DNA from: JAFGWO01 sp965603295 | GTDB taxonomy: Bacteria > BMS3Abin14 | Direction: 5' to 3' | Assembly (NCBI GenBank): GCA_965603295.1 | Contig: CBFDCL010000049.1 | Coordinates: 1 to 16,175, forward strand | Length of the DNA: 16,175 nt | Shown here: positions 1-5,998 of the stretch, in pieces | Numbering within the stretch: the first letter of the stretch is position 1 | Layout: every line of letters starts with the position of its first letter | Translations under genes and position numbers: made by a program | Notes under the pieces: generated by a model | What the model was told of the DNA's origin: nothing | The model's database searches: none | Seen by the model: only the letters and a program-made list of their open reading frames with translations

Positions 1-242
1 TCGTTGCCGTCCTCATCGTGGAAACTCATGCCAAAAAGAAAATCCAGGGCGAACTTCGGTGAGTACCGGTAACCGAAATCAAGGGCAAAGCCGTAACCGG
101 TGTCAATATCTTCAACCATACCGTCTCCCAGGGAAGTTAACTGAAACTCCCCTCCCAGGTACCAGCCTTTCGCCCATGCGGGTGTTGACGCCAGAACCAT
201 GGAAAGTACCAGCAGGGCAAGGATAACGACTCTTGTTTTCAT
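1..242 (-). CDS. Outer-membrane beta-barrel protein, N-terminal part (runs off the window)
   Basis: The ATG lies at 242-240 and reads leftwards out of the window, giving about 80 codons. A good ribosome binding site (GGAGGGAG) sits just upstream, at about 245-252. Residues 1-24 form a classical signal peptide: KTR charge cluster, a run of Leu/Val/Met, then an STPAWA-type cleavage site. The mature part begins GWYLGGEFQLTSLGD and continues with alternating aromatic/hydrophobic residues and Gly (DTGYGFALDFGYRYS), the pattern of amphipathic beta strands in small OmpW/OmpA-like porin barrels. The likely role is a structural or pore protein of the outer membrane; substrate unknown. The C-terminal strands and final aromatic residue lie outside the window, so the exact family cannot be fixed. 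It differs from the other barrel in this window (14748-15266). Confidence 0.75.
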   Translation of the reverse strand, partial: MKTRVVILALLVLSMVLASTPAWAKGWYLGGEFQLTSLGDGMVEDIDTGYGFALDFGYRYSPKFALDFLFGMSFHDEDGN

Positions 243-404
243 GACTCCCTCCTTTTGGATATGCAGGGATAAATCTTGGGGGACCGGGACAGGCATCCGC
301 GTACTCATGGAAAGATGTTGTCCGGGGCGGATGAAGAAGAAGGCTCAACAATCGGACAGCAACTGCCTCCCGGCGGCATGTTGATAAGAGCTTGTGATAT
401 TGTT

Positions 405-434
405 ATCGGCGAGTAAAAAGCCGATTGGTTTTTA
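405..434 (+). other. Hairpin followed by a T-run, no obvious client gene
   Basis: ATCGGC (405-410) pairs with GCCGAT (420-425) across a 9-nt loop, followed by TGGTTTTTA. This looks like a weak intrinsic terminator on the plus strand. No plus-strand gene ends upstream, so it may stop antisense transcription or be chance. Confidence 0.3.
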
Positions 435-446
435 TGGAATTCCTGT

Positions 447-471
447 CCACCGCAGCTTAATGCGAAGGTGG
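447..471. repeat. CCACC/GGTGG hairpin repeat, copy 1
   Basis: A 25-nt segment with CCACC at 447-451 and GGTGG at 467-471. It matches 2797-2821 at 22 of 25 positions, and related copies lie at 13057-13081 and, partial and inverted, 15462-15479. It sits 13 bp beyond the stop of the tautomerase gene. It has no U-run, so it is a poor terminator candidate. Confidence 0.65.
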
Positions 472-484
472 GTGAAATTAAAAA

Positions 485-682
485 TCAGGTCTCCCTGGCA
501 AATACCTCCGTAAGTGGCTCTCCTCCAACACCGACGTTGTCGGGCTCATTCTCGTGAATACAGATGACGAAGGCCTGCGCGTGAATTCCAGTGGCATCAG
601 CGGCAACCTTTGTCAAACCCTGGATAAGCTCCTTCTTCTTATCCTGGCCCATCTTGCCTCCCTCGAAAATGATAACCGGCAT
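485..682 (-). CDS. 4-oxalocrotonate tautomerase family protein
   Basis: A 65-residue protein, the normal size for the 4-OT family. After removal of Met the N-terminal residue is Pro (MPVI), the catalytic base of tautomerase-superfamily enzymes. The beta-alpha-beta layout is recognisable: strand 2-6, helix about 12-30, strand 36-42, then the family GVGGEPL turn (50-56), matching the GIGGE region of classical 4-OT. Such proteins assemble as small oligomers and tautomerise or isomerise enol/keto acids in the cytosol. By my manual alignment the two arginines that bind substrate in classical 4-OT (Arg11, Arg39) are not conserved (Lys/Gly and Val/Ile here), so the substrate is likely different. An ideal AAGGAGG site lies 6 nt before ATG. 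The cupin gene lies 130 bp upstream on the same strand. Confidence 0.88.
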   Translation of the reverse strand: MPVIIFEGGKMGQDKKKELIQGLTKVAADATGIHAQAFVICIHENEPDNVGVGGEPLTEVFARET

Positions 683-812
683 GTTCTCCTCCTTAAGAAA
701 GGTTAGAAAGTAGAAATTAGCAGGTAAAAAGAAAAAACTTTCTCACGGTTTGCCAATTGCAGCTGATTAACTGTTCCCATGAGCGAACATTGTGATTCTG
801 GTCGATCCCCAA

Positions 813-1151
813 TTACAAAAATTTTGTTGGGTTTTCCTGCCTCGGCACCTTGATGACAAGGACACGCACAAGGGCGTCACTTTCATTGTACCAGCAGTGG
901 GGGATTTTTGCGGGGCTGTCGATGAGCGTGTTCGGTCCCACCACCTCCTTCTCGCCGCCGACCTCCACGGTCCCCAGGCCTTCCAGAACGAAAAAGATGG
1001 CGTCCACGGGTGTGATGTGCCTTTTTAGCTGCTCACCGGGCTGAAGGGTGATGACGACGGCCTGGGCGTGCTGGGTGTCGTACAGCTTCCTTACATCGAT
1101 CCCGTGCGGGTTTTTCTGCATGGGTGCGTCCGAAATTTTTATTATCTTCAT
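813..1151 (-). CDS. Small cupin-domain protein
   Basis: A 112-residue single-domain cupin. I chose the ATG at 1151-1149 over the in-frame ATG at 1181 because GGGAGG lies just before it and the protein then begins MKIIKISDAP, as cupins often do. Cupin motif 1 is recognisable around LQPGEQLKRHITPVDAIFFVLEGLGTV, but only one His is kept and the second His and Glu positions are Thr and Asp/Phe. Motif 2 (SPAKIPHCWYNESD) keeps Pro, His and Asn. The metal site is therefore partial, so an enzymatic, binding or sensory role is equally possible. The tautomerase follows 130 bp downstream on the same strand; the gap is long for a tight operon. Confidence 0.85.
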   Translation of the reverse strand: MKIIKISDAPMQKNPHGIDVRKLYDTQHAQAVVITLQPGEQLKRHITPVDAIFFVLEGLGTVEVGGEKEVVGPNTLIDSPAKIPHCWYNESDALVRVLVIKVPRQENPTKFL

Positions 1152-1444
1152 TGTTATTCCTCCCTGATGGCAAGTTGACATCCTTGTTTATTATCTCAAT
1201 GGTCCTCATGTTAACTTTAGAAAGGCATCAACCGGGTGGACATGACACAGGTCAAGAAAGGGGGATGAAAGGGGAAAGGGGAAAAGCGATAATCGATAAT
1301 AACGTACCCGAAAAACAGGAATAAAGGATGCCCGGTGGTGTCTTGTATCCAGATTCAAGATCCTGACTTTTGGCCACAGCTTTCCCTTTGACGCGGAAGC
1401 TTGGTCAGGACAGGCGGCCGGATCCCTTCACTCCCGGGAACGGG
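1152..1444. other. Non-coding gap between cupin and P-domain genes
   Basis: No convincing gene. It should hold the promoter of the minus-strand cupin gene, but I find no clean -35/-10 pair. A purine-rich stutter (GAAAGGGGAAAGGGGAAAAG, 1267-1286) runs into GATAATCGATAATAACG. A degenerate ATTCAAGATCC word near 1351 resembles the repeats elsewhere in the window. Confidence 0.5.
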
Positions 1445-1963
1445 TCACTGGATGTCGATGCTCCACTCGAGAAGATATCCAAAATCCTCGGCTGCTTCGT
1501 CGTCCACCGTCAGGGTCCAGAGACCGTTGGCGGGTTCCCCGGCTAAAAGGCCCAAAGCACCGTTGGGACTGAAATACCCTGTCCGGGGGTCGTCCAGGTA
1601 AGATGTAGCCATGATGCTGACGGGTGCGTCGTCATCGAAAGTTGTGTACCAGAAATCTTCCCCGCTGCTGTCGTTGTTGGTGAGGTAGATACCCGTCTCC
1701 TCCGGCGACCACAGGATCAGATCAAGGTCGGTCACCCATGTGTGGACTATGATGACGGTCACCGTCACCTTTGAGATATAGGTGGGCGCTCCGGTGACCA
1801 GAATATCAGAATAGTTCGAACCCTCATCGGGAATCGGTACAGGTGTATCGGAGCTATAGTAGGTGTAAACGAGACTGCCGCCCCCATCCCCGTAGCACGC
1901 TGGAAAGAGCATGGCTGCAACCAGGAAAAAAGACCAGACAACAACAGCAGGAAACCGGTTCAT
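1445..1963 (-). CDS. Secreted lipoprotein with a proprotein-convertase P domain
   Basis: 172 residues from the ATG at 1963. That start is chosen because AAGGAGGGAG lies 4-5 nt upstream and the signal peptide then begins properly; an in-frame ATG at 1993 lacks this. Residues 1-22 are a hydrophobic signal ending FPA-Cys23, a slightly atypical lipobox, so lipid anchoring is likely but not certain. Residues about 40-172 match the P/Homo B domain: HTWVTDLDLILWSPEETG, TTFDDDAP, TGYFSPNGALGLLAGE, GLWTLTVDDEA and a final LLEWSIDIQ. In most bacterial proteins this beta-sandwich is the C-terminal companion of a subtilisin-type or metalloprotease domain, helping folding or binding. Here it stands alone, with no protease in the gene or beside it. 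A role in surface binding or in trans with a protease is inference. Confidence 0.85.
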   Translation of the reverse strand: MNRFPAVVVWSFFLVAAMLFPACYGDGGGSLVYTYYSSDTPVPIPDEGSNYSDILVTGAPTYISKVTVTVIIVHTWVTDLDLILWSPEETGIYLTNNDSSGEDFWYTTFDDDAPVSIMATSYLDDPRTGYFSPNGALGLLAGEPANGLWTLTVDDEAAEDFGYLLEWSIDIQ

Positions 1964-2066
1964 CAACTCCCTCCTTATAAAACCTTTTTCCAAAGTACGA
2001 TCCCTAACTTGATCAATAATAACAGAACCTGCTCCGTTTTGCTCTTGAGATAAGGCACCGGATTCT

Positions 2067-2179
2067 GGGGTCAGAGCATGATTTGTGGTATATCAACCAA
2101 ACCCGGTCAGGCATGCTGCAATCCACACTTCGACGTCCAAATGCTCGCTCAGGACAGGAAAAACAGACAGTCTGACCCC
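2067..2179. repeat. Inverted pair of GGGGTCAGAGC / TCTGACCCC cores
   Basis: GGGGTCAGAGC at 2067-2077 faces TCTGACCCC at 2171-2179, bounding a 113-bp segment just before the UPF0178 gene. The same core (GCTCYGACCCC in the other orientation) occurs at least eight more times in the window. Open reading through this segment is not supported as coding. Confidence 0.6.
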
Positions 2180-2210
2180 CTTTTTTGAAAAACAACTGGG
2201 AGATTTTCCA

Positions 2211-2657
2211 ATGATCTACATCGATGCTGATGCCTGTCCCGTCAAGGAGGAGACCTACAAGGTGGCCCAACGTTACGACGCTAAAGTCTGTTTAGTTGCC
2301 AACAGCCGGATGAAAATCCCCCTTGACGAACGGGTGACCCTCCAGGTGGTCCCCGGTGATTTTGATGCGGCCGATGACTGGATCGCGAAACACGCCCAAT
2401 CCGGAGATGTTGTCATTACCGGCGACATTCCCTTGGCGGCGCGCTGCATCGATTCCGGCGCCAGGGTCCTCGGCACCCGGGGGGAAGAGTTCACCGAAGC
2501 GGGGATCGGCGAAGCCCTGGCCATGCGGACCCTGAAAGATCAGCTGCGCCAGGCGGGCGAGATCACGAACGGACCCCCTCCTATGGACAGGAAAAGCCGT
2601 TCCCGATTCCTTTCCAGGCTCGATGAGATCCTCAACGCTTTAAGGCGGGGAGGATAG
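2211..2657 (+). CDS. UPF0178 (DUF188, YaiI/YqxD) family protein
   Basis: 148 residues, the usual family length. Family hallmarks are present: MIYIDADACPVKEE at the N terminus, LVANSRMKIP (30s), GDFDAADDWI, GDVVITGDIPLAARCI (about 65-80), LGTRGEEFT and a basic C terminus. Conserved Asp residues (DADACP, GDIPLA) suggest a metal-binding PIN-like nuclease fold; biochemical function is not established for the family. The frame is open back to 2085, but the family N terminus MIYIDADACP sets the start at 2211, with GGGAG about 9 nt upstream. The upstream extension reads through a repeat and is not counted. It stands alone between repeats, transcribed in the direction of the MFS gene 240 bp downstream. 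Confidence 0.93.
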   Translation: MIYIDADACPVKEETYKVAQRYDAKVCLVANSRMKIPLDERVTLQVVPGDFDAADDWIAKHAQSGDVVITGDIPLAARCIDSGARVLGTRGEEFTEAGIGEALAMRTLKDQLRQAGEITNGPPPMDRKSRSRFLSRLDEILNALRRGG

Positions 2658-2712
2658 CGAAGAAAAGGAAAAAACAAACAGGGGTTTCAGGGTCAGGCCC
2701 CGGAGAATCCTC

Positions 2713-2759
2713 GTGTCTAGAATCTTGAATCTAGAATCTAGAATCAAGAATCAAGACAC
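2713..2759. repeat. GAATCTA heptamer array that is also a 47-nt dyad
   Basis: Five heptamers in register (2718-2752; units TAGAATC, TTGAATC, AAGAATC). The outer sequence GTGTC (2713-2717) pairs with GACAC (2755-2759); the two 23-nt arms match at 20 positions around a single central base. It is both a tandem repeat and a potential long hairpin. Confidence 0.8.
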
Positions 2760-2770
2760 TGTTTTTCCTT

Positions 2771-2824
2771 CCGCCTGTCCTGTCTGTCCTGCTTGTCCAC
2801 CGAAGCTTCACGCGAAGGTGGAAG
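2771..2824. repeat. CTGTCC 9-nt stutter joined to TTGTCC-hairpin-GGAAG module, copy 2
   Basis: Three 9-nt units each ending TGTCC (2771-2797) run into a hairpin with CCACC (2797-2801) and GGTGG (2817-2821), followed by AAG. The hairpin matches copy 1 at 447-471 and, with a paired A-T to C-G change, 13057-13081. GCCTGCCGAAGGGAGCCTGTCGAAAG follows as a further degenerate stutter ending near 2850. Confidence 0.65.
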
Positions 2825-2897
2825 CCTGCCGAAGGGAGCCTGTCGAAAGGCGAACTCTGCGGTTAATAATTCTCTCTTTTAAAGGTATTGTTCATCC

Positions 2898-4040
2898 ATG
2901 ACCGTCTTCAATGAAAAAGGCGACGCACGGGACTACCTCCTCATCGCCGGGTCCACATTCCTGGTCTTCCTCTCCCACTCCACCCTTGCCTACCTCGCGG
3001 TCATCTTACGGGACCTCGGGGTGGGGGAGACGGGCATCGGCATTGTCATGTCCGCGCCCCTCGTTCCCATCCTGGTGGGCATGTTCCTTTCCGGGCACCT
3101 CATGGAACGGTTCGGCCCGTTAAAGGTTGTCCGGGCCGGTTTCGTCATGATCCTGCTGGCCCACCTGAGCCTCCAGGTCACGGTAACCGATTTTACGGGC
3201 GTCTACCTCTCCCGCGCCTTTCACGGGTTCGGATACGGGATCTTTATGCCGGCGGGGATGACATACGTGAAGGGAAAGCTTCGCCCGGAGAGGATGGTGC
3301 ACCCCTTCGGGATTTACTCCAGCATGATCCTCCTGCCCCACATCGTGGGCCCGTGGCTCATGGAGAACCTCTACGGTGCGATCGGGCTTCGCAGCTTATT
3401 TCTGGTCACAGCCGTTCCTTCCCTCCTTGGCAACGTGCTGACGAGGTTCCCGAGGACCGGCGCGGAGCCGGAAAAGGGGCCAGACCCCATTGGCTACGGA
3501 CAGCTTTTAAGGATGGGCAGCCTGCGGCCGCTTTTCCTGGCCATCTTCACTGTAGGGGTCGTCTACGGGATCGTGCCGACCCTCATGGCGCTTTACCTGA
3601 AGATCTACAGGATCCCCATGGTCTACTACTTCACGCCGTTTACAGCCGCTCTGTTTACGGGGAGGTTCATCGTCGTCCGGCTGTTAGAGAACCTTCCCAG
3701 GAAAACGCTGGTGACGGCAGGGTTTATTCTCATGGGTGTTTCCCACCTGTGGCTTATCTCCCATCGGACGGCATCGGCAGCGATCCTGGCCGGGATCATT
3801 CTGGGGATCGGGTACAGTTTTGAGTACCCGTCGCTCAGCGTGTGGATATCCGCGAGATTCAAGCCGAAAGAGAGGGGCAAGCCGGTGGCCCTGCTCAACA
3901 TGGTCTTTCACGCCGGGATCTATATTACCCCTCTCATCGGGGGGTGGGTGATGGAGCAGTTCTCCCTGGGGGCCTACCTTGGGTTTCTCATTGCGCTGGC
4001 CCTCGCGGCGGCGGTGGGGATGGTTAAAGTCAGTTCCTAG
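2898..4040 (+). CDS. MFS transporter
   Basis: 380 residues, short for a 12-helix major facilitator but in the normal range for compact bacterial members. Hydrophobic segments are spaced throughout, beginning at about 14-37, 45-65, 75-95 and 100-120. The loop after helix 2 reads GHLMERFGPLKV, a degenerate form of the MFS motif A (GxLaDrxGrkxxl). A hydrophilic central loop (about 185-205, RTGAEPEKGPDP) separates the two six-helix halves. It is an inner-membrane secondary transporter, probably an exporter or small-solute carrier; the substrate cannot be read from sequence. The ATG at 2898 has only a weak AAAGG about 12 nt upstream. Neighbouring genes give no functional clue. Confidence 0.9.
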   Translation: MTVFNEKGDARDYLLIAGSTFLVFLSHSTLAYLAVILRDLGVGETGIGIVMSAPLVPILVGMFLSGHLMERFGPLKVVRAGFVMILLAHLSLQVTVTDFTGVYLSRAFHGFGYGIFMPAGMTYVKGKLRPERMVHPFGIYSSMILLPHIVGPWLMENLYGAIGLRSLFLVTAVPSLLGNVLTRFPRTGAEPEKGPDPIGYGQLLRMGSLRPLFLAIFTVGVVYGIVPTLMALYLKIYRIPMVYYFTPFTAALFTGRFIVVRLLENLPRKTLVTAGFILMGVSHLWLISHRTASAAILAGIILGIGYSFEYPSLSVWISARFKPKERGKPVALLNMVFHAGIYITPLIGGWVMEQFSLGAYLGFLIALALAAAVGMVKVSS

Positions 4041-4057
4041 TACCTGGTATCAAACAC

Positions 4058-4085
4058 GTTTAACATTAAACGTTTAACGTTGAAC
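4058..4085. repeat. RTTNAAC heptamer array, copy 1
   Basis: Four heptamers in register starting 18 nt after the MFS stop codon (units GTTTAAC, ATTAAAC and variants). It contains two dyads: CGTTTAA/TTAAACG with a 2-nt loop (4057-4072) and the palindrome TTAAACGTTTAA (4066-4077). The same word recurs at 5906-5933 and 8711-8738. Confidence 0.85.
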
Positions 4086-4089
4086 GAAG

Positions 4090-4125
4090 TTTCCAGGAAC
4101 AGGAATAGTTCCCCCGGTCCCTGGT
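4090..4125. repeat. Repeat shared with 14276-14310
   Basis: A 36-nt segment (CCAGGAACAGG ... CCCTGGT) that aligns over its whole length, with one gap and several substitutions, to 14276-14310. Its ends CCAGG and CCTGG are complementary, so it may fold as a hairpin. Function unknown. Confidence 0.5.
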
Positions 4126-4147
4126 CACAACAGGTTAACCGGATCGT

Positions 4148-4804
4148 TTGATTACATCCTCTAACAGTTCCCCTCCGACCCCGCTCGCCTCGCGGAAAAG
4201 GTGGTTCAGCCAGGTGAGTGTGGATATCGCTTCTGACTCTAAGCTCGTGGAGTTGGCGGCGGCCAGCGGGTGCCGTGGGCTTTTCCTCGGGCTGGAATCG
4301 GTTTGCCAGGAGAGTCTCGCCGGCTGGGATAAAGGCGCCAACATTGCTTCGGACTATACGCGGGGCATAAAAACGATTCACAATCGGGGGATCGAAATCC
4401 TGGCGGCCGTGGTTTTTGGGGCGGACCAGGATACACCCGAGATCTTCGATAAAACCCTTGCGTTTCTACAGGAAGCCCGGGCAGACGCGCTGCAGGCTAC
4501 CATCCTCACCCCTTTTCCGGGGACTCCCCTTTTTGCCCAGCTGGAGGCACAGGGCCGCATCATCGACCGGGACTGGAGCAGATATGACTTTGTCAACGTT
4601 GTTTTCCGTCCGGCCGGGATGAGTGAAGACGCTTTGCGGCAGGGCCAACGTGAGGTGTTGACCCGGTTTTACTCCCGCCCCCGGATTCTGAGACGGGTGC
4701 TGGGCCAGGTCGGATACTTGAGTCCAACAACCATGATCACTGCCACCGTTCCTGTAAACGTCTCGTATCGCCGACGTCTGGCTGCGAACCGGACACTCTT
4801 GTGA
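4148..4804 (+). pseudogene. Truncated radical-SAM (B12-binding type) protein, C-terminal remnant
   Basis: The frame carries only the second half of a B12-binding-domain radical-SAM protein. Recognisable blocks are KRWFSQVSVDIASD, ASGCRGLFLGLESV (about 39-52), IKTIHNRGIEILAAVVFGAD, ATILTPFPGTPLF (117-129) and DWSRYDFVNVVFRPAGMS. The N-terminal cobalamin domain and the CxxxCxxC cluster motif that define the enzyme are absent, and the sequence upstream is MFS coding DNA plus repeats. The only start is a TTG at 4148 without a ribosome binding site. Homology appears to begin near 4190, immediately after a CTCCGACCCC repeat core (4173-4182), suggesting a deletion or rearrangement at a repeat. The remnant itself has no internal frameshift, so the loss may be recent. 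It cannot bind the iron-sulfur cluster as it stands. Confidence 0.8.
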
Positions 4805-4857
4805 AAAACACATTTTCCCGGGGATCATATCGGAGAGTCGTGCTTGGCGCCTGGAGA

Positions 4858-4941
4858 GTAACTTTAACTGGTAGCAAGTTACAGGTGCAAAGTAGAAGGT
4901 AAGATCTTACTTGTTACTTTTTACGTTCAACTTGTTACTGT
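4858..4941. repeat. Twelve-unit heptamer array with central palindrome (TTACTTG class)
   Basis: Twelve consecutive 7-nt units in unbroken register; examples are TAACTGG (4865-4871), TTACAGG (4879-4885), TTACTTG (4907-4913) and TTACTTT (4914-4920). The centre is the palindrome GTAAGATCTTAC (4899-4910). The 37-nt left half (4868-4904) matches the reverse complement of the right half (4905-4941) at 25 positions without gaps. A related array lies at 13116-13185. Confidence 0.85.
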
Positions 4942-5005
4942 ATCCCCCCCCATTTGCTCCCGGCAACCGAAAGCGGGAACTCCCTCCACCTGATCGTGGT
5001 ACAAT

Positions 5006-5011
5006 TATAAT
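5006..5011 (+). promoter_or_regulatory. Possible -10 box (TATAAT) of the duplicated secreted protein
   Basis: An exact TATAAT lies 35 nt upstream of the ATG at 5047. No convincing -35 element is found at the expected distance, so this is tentative. Confidence 0.35.
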
Positions 5012-5046
5012 TCTCTACCGAATTCCTTTCATTTAGGGGGGATGCC

Positions 5047-5694
5047 ATGAAAAAGTTCTCAGTAAAGCATGTTCTTACCATTGTTTTGCTGTCCTGTTTA
5101 TTGGGTCATTTCCCACACGGTCCCGAGGCAGTGGCTCAGAGCGCGCACGGGCAGGGGGCCGAATCCGAGGTCAGGATCAACGGCAATGTCCTGTCGCTGG
5201 AAACCGTCGGGCAGATGGAGGCTTTTTACGGAGTCCGGCCCGTGCCGGGGGATTACTGGTACGACTACCAGAGCGGGTTGTACGGCATTATGGGGCAACA
5301 GGCCGCGGGGATGATGTATCCGGGACACGCCTTTGGCCAGATGCCGGAAAACGCTTCCAACGGCAATTCGGGGGTGTTCATGAACGGACGGAACATAACG
5401 GCCCTGGAAGCGGAATATCTCGCCATTCTCCTGCAGACTCCAGTCATGCCGGGCCGTTATTGGCTCGACGCGTATGGCAACTGCGGTATCGAGGGCCTGA
5501 CCGTCCCCCTCGTCAATTTTTACGAGGTGGCCAGGATGAGGTTCGGTCCGGGTTCGGGTGCGAATCCGGGTTCCGGTTCGGGCGGCGGGGACAACTTCTG
5601 GTCAAGCCACTTCAGTGCCGGAAATTACGACCAGGGCAACACCCGGGGGTACGTGAGCGTCCCCGGCCACGGTCCGGTGGGTTACGGGTATTAG
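5047..5694 (+). CDS. Secreted protein of unknown function with an internal duplication
   Basis: 215 residues, family not recognised. Residues 1-31 are a signal peptide (KKFSVKH, hydrophobic core, cleavage near AVA-Q). Two halves resemble each other: residues 43-83 and 111-151 each begin with an NG pair, continue with a leucine-rich helix-like stretch, then P-G-x-Y-W-x-D and a Gly-rich turn (GDYWYDYQSGLYG and GRYWLDAYGNCGIEG). The rest is a low-complexity Gly/Ser/Asn tail (166-182) and a Gly/Tyr-rich C terminus ending GYGY. The likely place is the periplasm or cell surface. AGGGGGG lies just before the ATG. The gene stands alone, flanked by heptamer arrays. Confidence 0.85.
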   Translation: MKKFSVKHVLTIVLLSCLLGHFPHGPEAVAQSAHGQGAESEVRINGNVLSLETVGQMEAFYGVRPVPGDYWYDYQSGLYGIMGQQAAGMMYPGHAFGQMPENASNGNSGVFMNGRNITALEAEYLAILLQTPVMPGRYWLDAYGNCGIEGLTVPLVNFYEVARMRFGPGSGANPGSGSGGGDNFWSSHFSAGNYDQGNTRGYVSVPGHGPVGYGY

Positions 5695-5714
5695 AACCGA
5701 GAAGTCTGGAGAAA

Positions 5715-5728
5715 CGCCCGAATGGGCG
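5715..5728. other. Short GC hairpin after the secreted-protein gene
   Basis: CGCCC (5715-5719), loop GAAT, GGGCG (5724-5728), 20 nt after the stop codon. There is no T-run, so it is a possible mRNA 3' stabiliser rather than a standard terminator. Confidence 0.35.
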
Positions 5729-5794
5729 ACCTGGCGAGAGTGCGACGGGGCAACTGAAAAGAATAGTGCAGAGTGCAGCGTGCAGAGGGGGGAC

Positions 5795-5824
5795 AGCCCA
5801 AAGCCCAAGGCCCAAAGACCAAAG
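5795..5824. repeat. AGCCCAA heptamer array, inverted copy at 12036-12065
   Basis: Four heptamers. Its reverse complement matches 12036-12065 at 26 of 30 positions, more than 6 kb away. Confidence 0.85.
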
Positions 5825-5905
5825 AAAACTGCGGTGATTCGTGACCGGTGACTGGTAATTTGAAAATCTAAGATCTCAAATAGATCCAAGATCCAGGAAA
5901 ACCAC

Positions 5906-5933
5906 GTTAAACATTAAACGATAAACGATAAAC
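5906..5933. repeat. RTTNAAC heptamer array, copy 2
   Basis: Four heptamers in register: GTTAAAC, ATTAAAC, then GATAAAC twice. Same word class as 4058-4085 and 8711-8738. Confidence 0.85.
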
Positions 5934-5958
5934 AAAAGCGTTGGCCGTAGCCACAACC

Positions 5959-5998
5959 TCAAACCCTCAAACCCTCAAACTCTCAAACTCTCAAACTC
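5959..5998. repeat. TCAAACYC octamer array, copy 1
   Basis: Five perfect-length 8-nt units: TCAAACCC twice, then TCAAACTC three times. The last base is the first of the M48 stop triplet as read on the plus strand. A second array of the same octamer lies at 11995-12026. Confidence 0.9.

Larger units (their letters stand above)
5767..5998. repeat. Cluster of six different short-word arrays
   Basis: Almost the whole gap between 5694 and the M48 stop is built of repeated words. TGCAGAG x3 (5767-5787), AGCCCAA x4 (5795-5822), GTGACNG x3-4 (5834-5861), a looser AGATCC/AGATCT stretch (5866-5897), GATAAAC/ATTAAAC x4 (5906-5933) and the 8-mer TCAAACYC x5 (5959-5998). The first three and the fifth keep a 7-nt period. 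The last array overlaps the M48 stop codon (TAG, 6000-5998). No gene is seen in this stretch. Confidence 0.85.

Noticed and set aside
2085..2210. N-terminal extension of the UPF0178 frame
   Set aside because: It reads through the GGGGTCAGAGC repeat pair; the family N terminus and a ribosome binding site fix the start at 2211.
5701..5760. Possible riboswitch or structured RNA after the secreted-protein gene
   Set aside because: Only one short stem is evident, no known aptamer core is recognised and no downstream plus-strand gene exists.
5767..5998. Possible CRISPR array
   Set aside because: Units are 7-8 nt with no spacers, and no cas gene is present.
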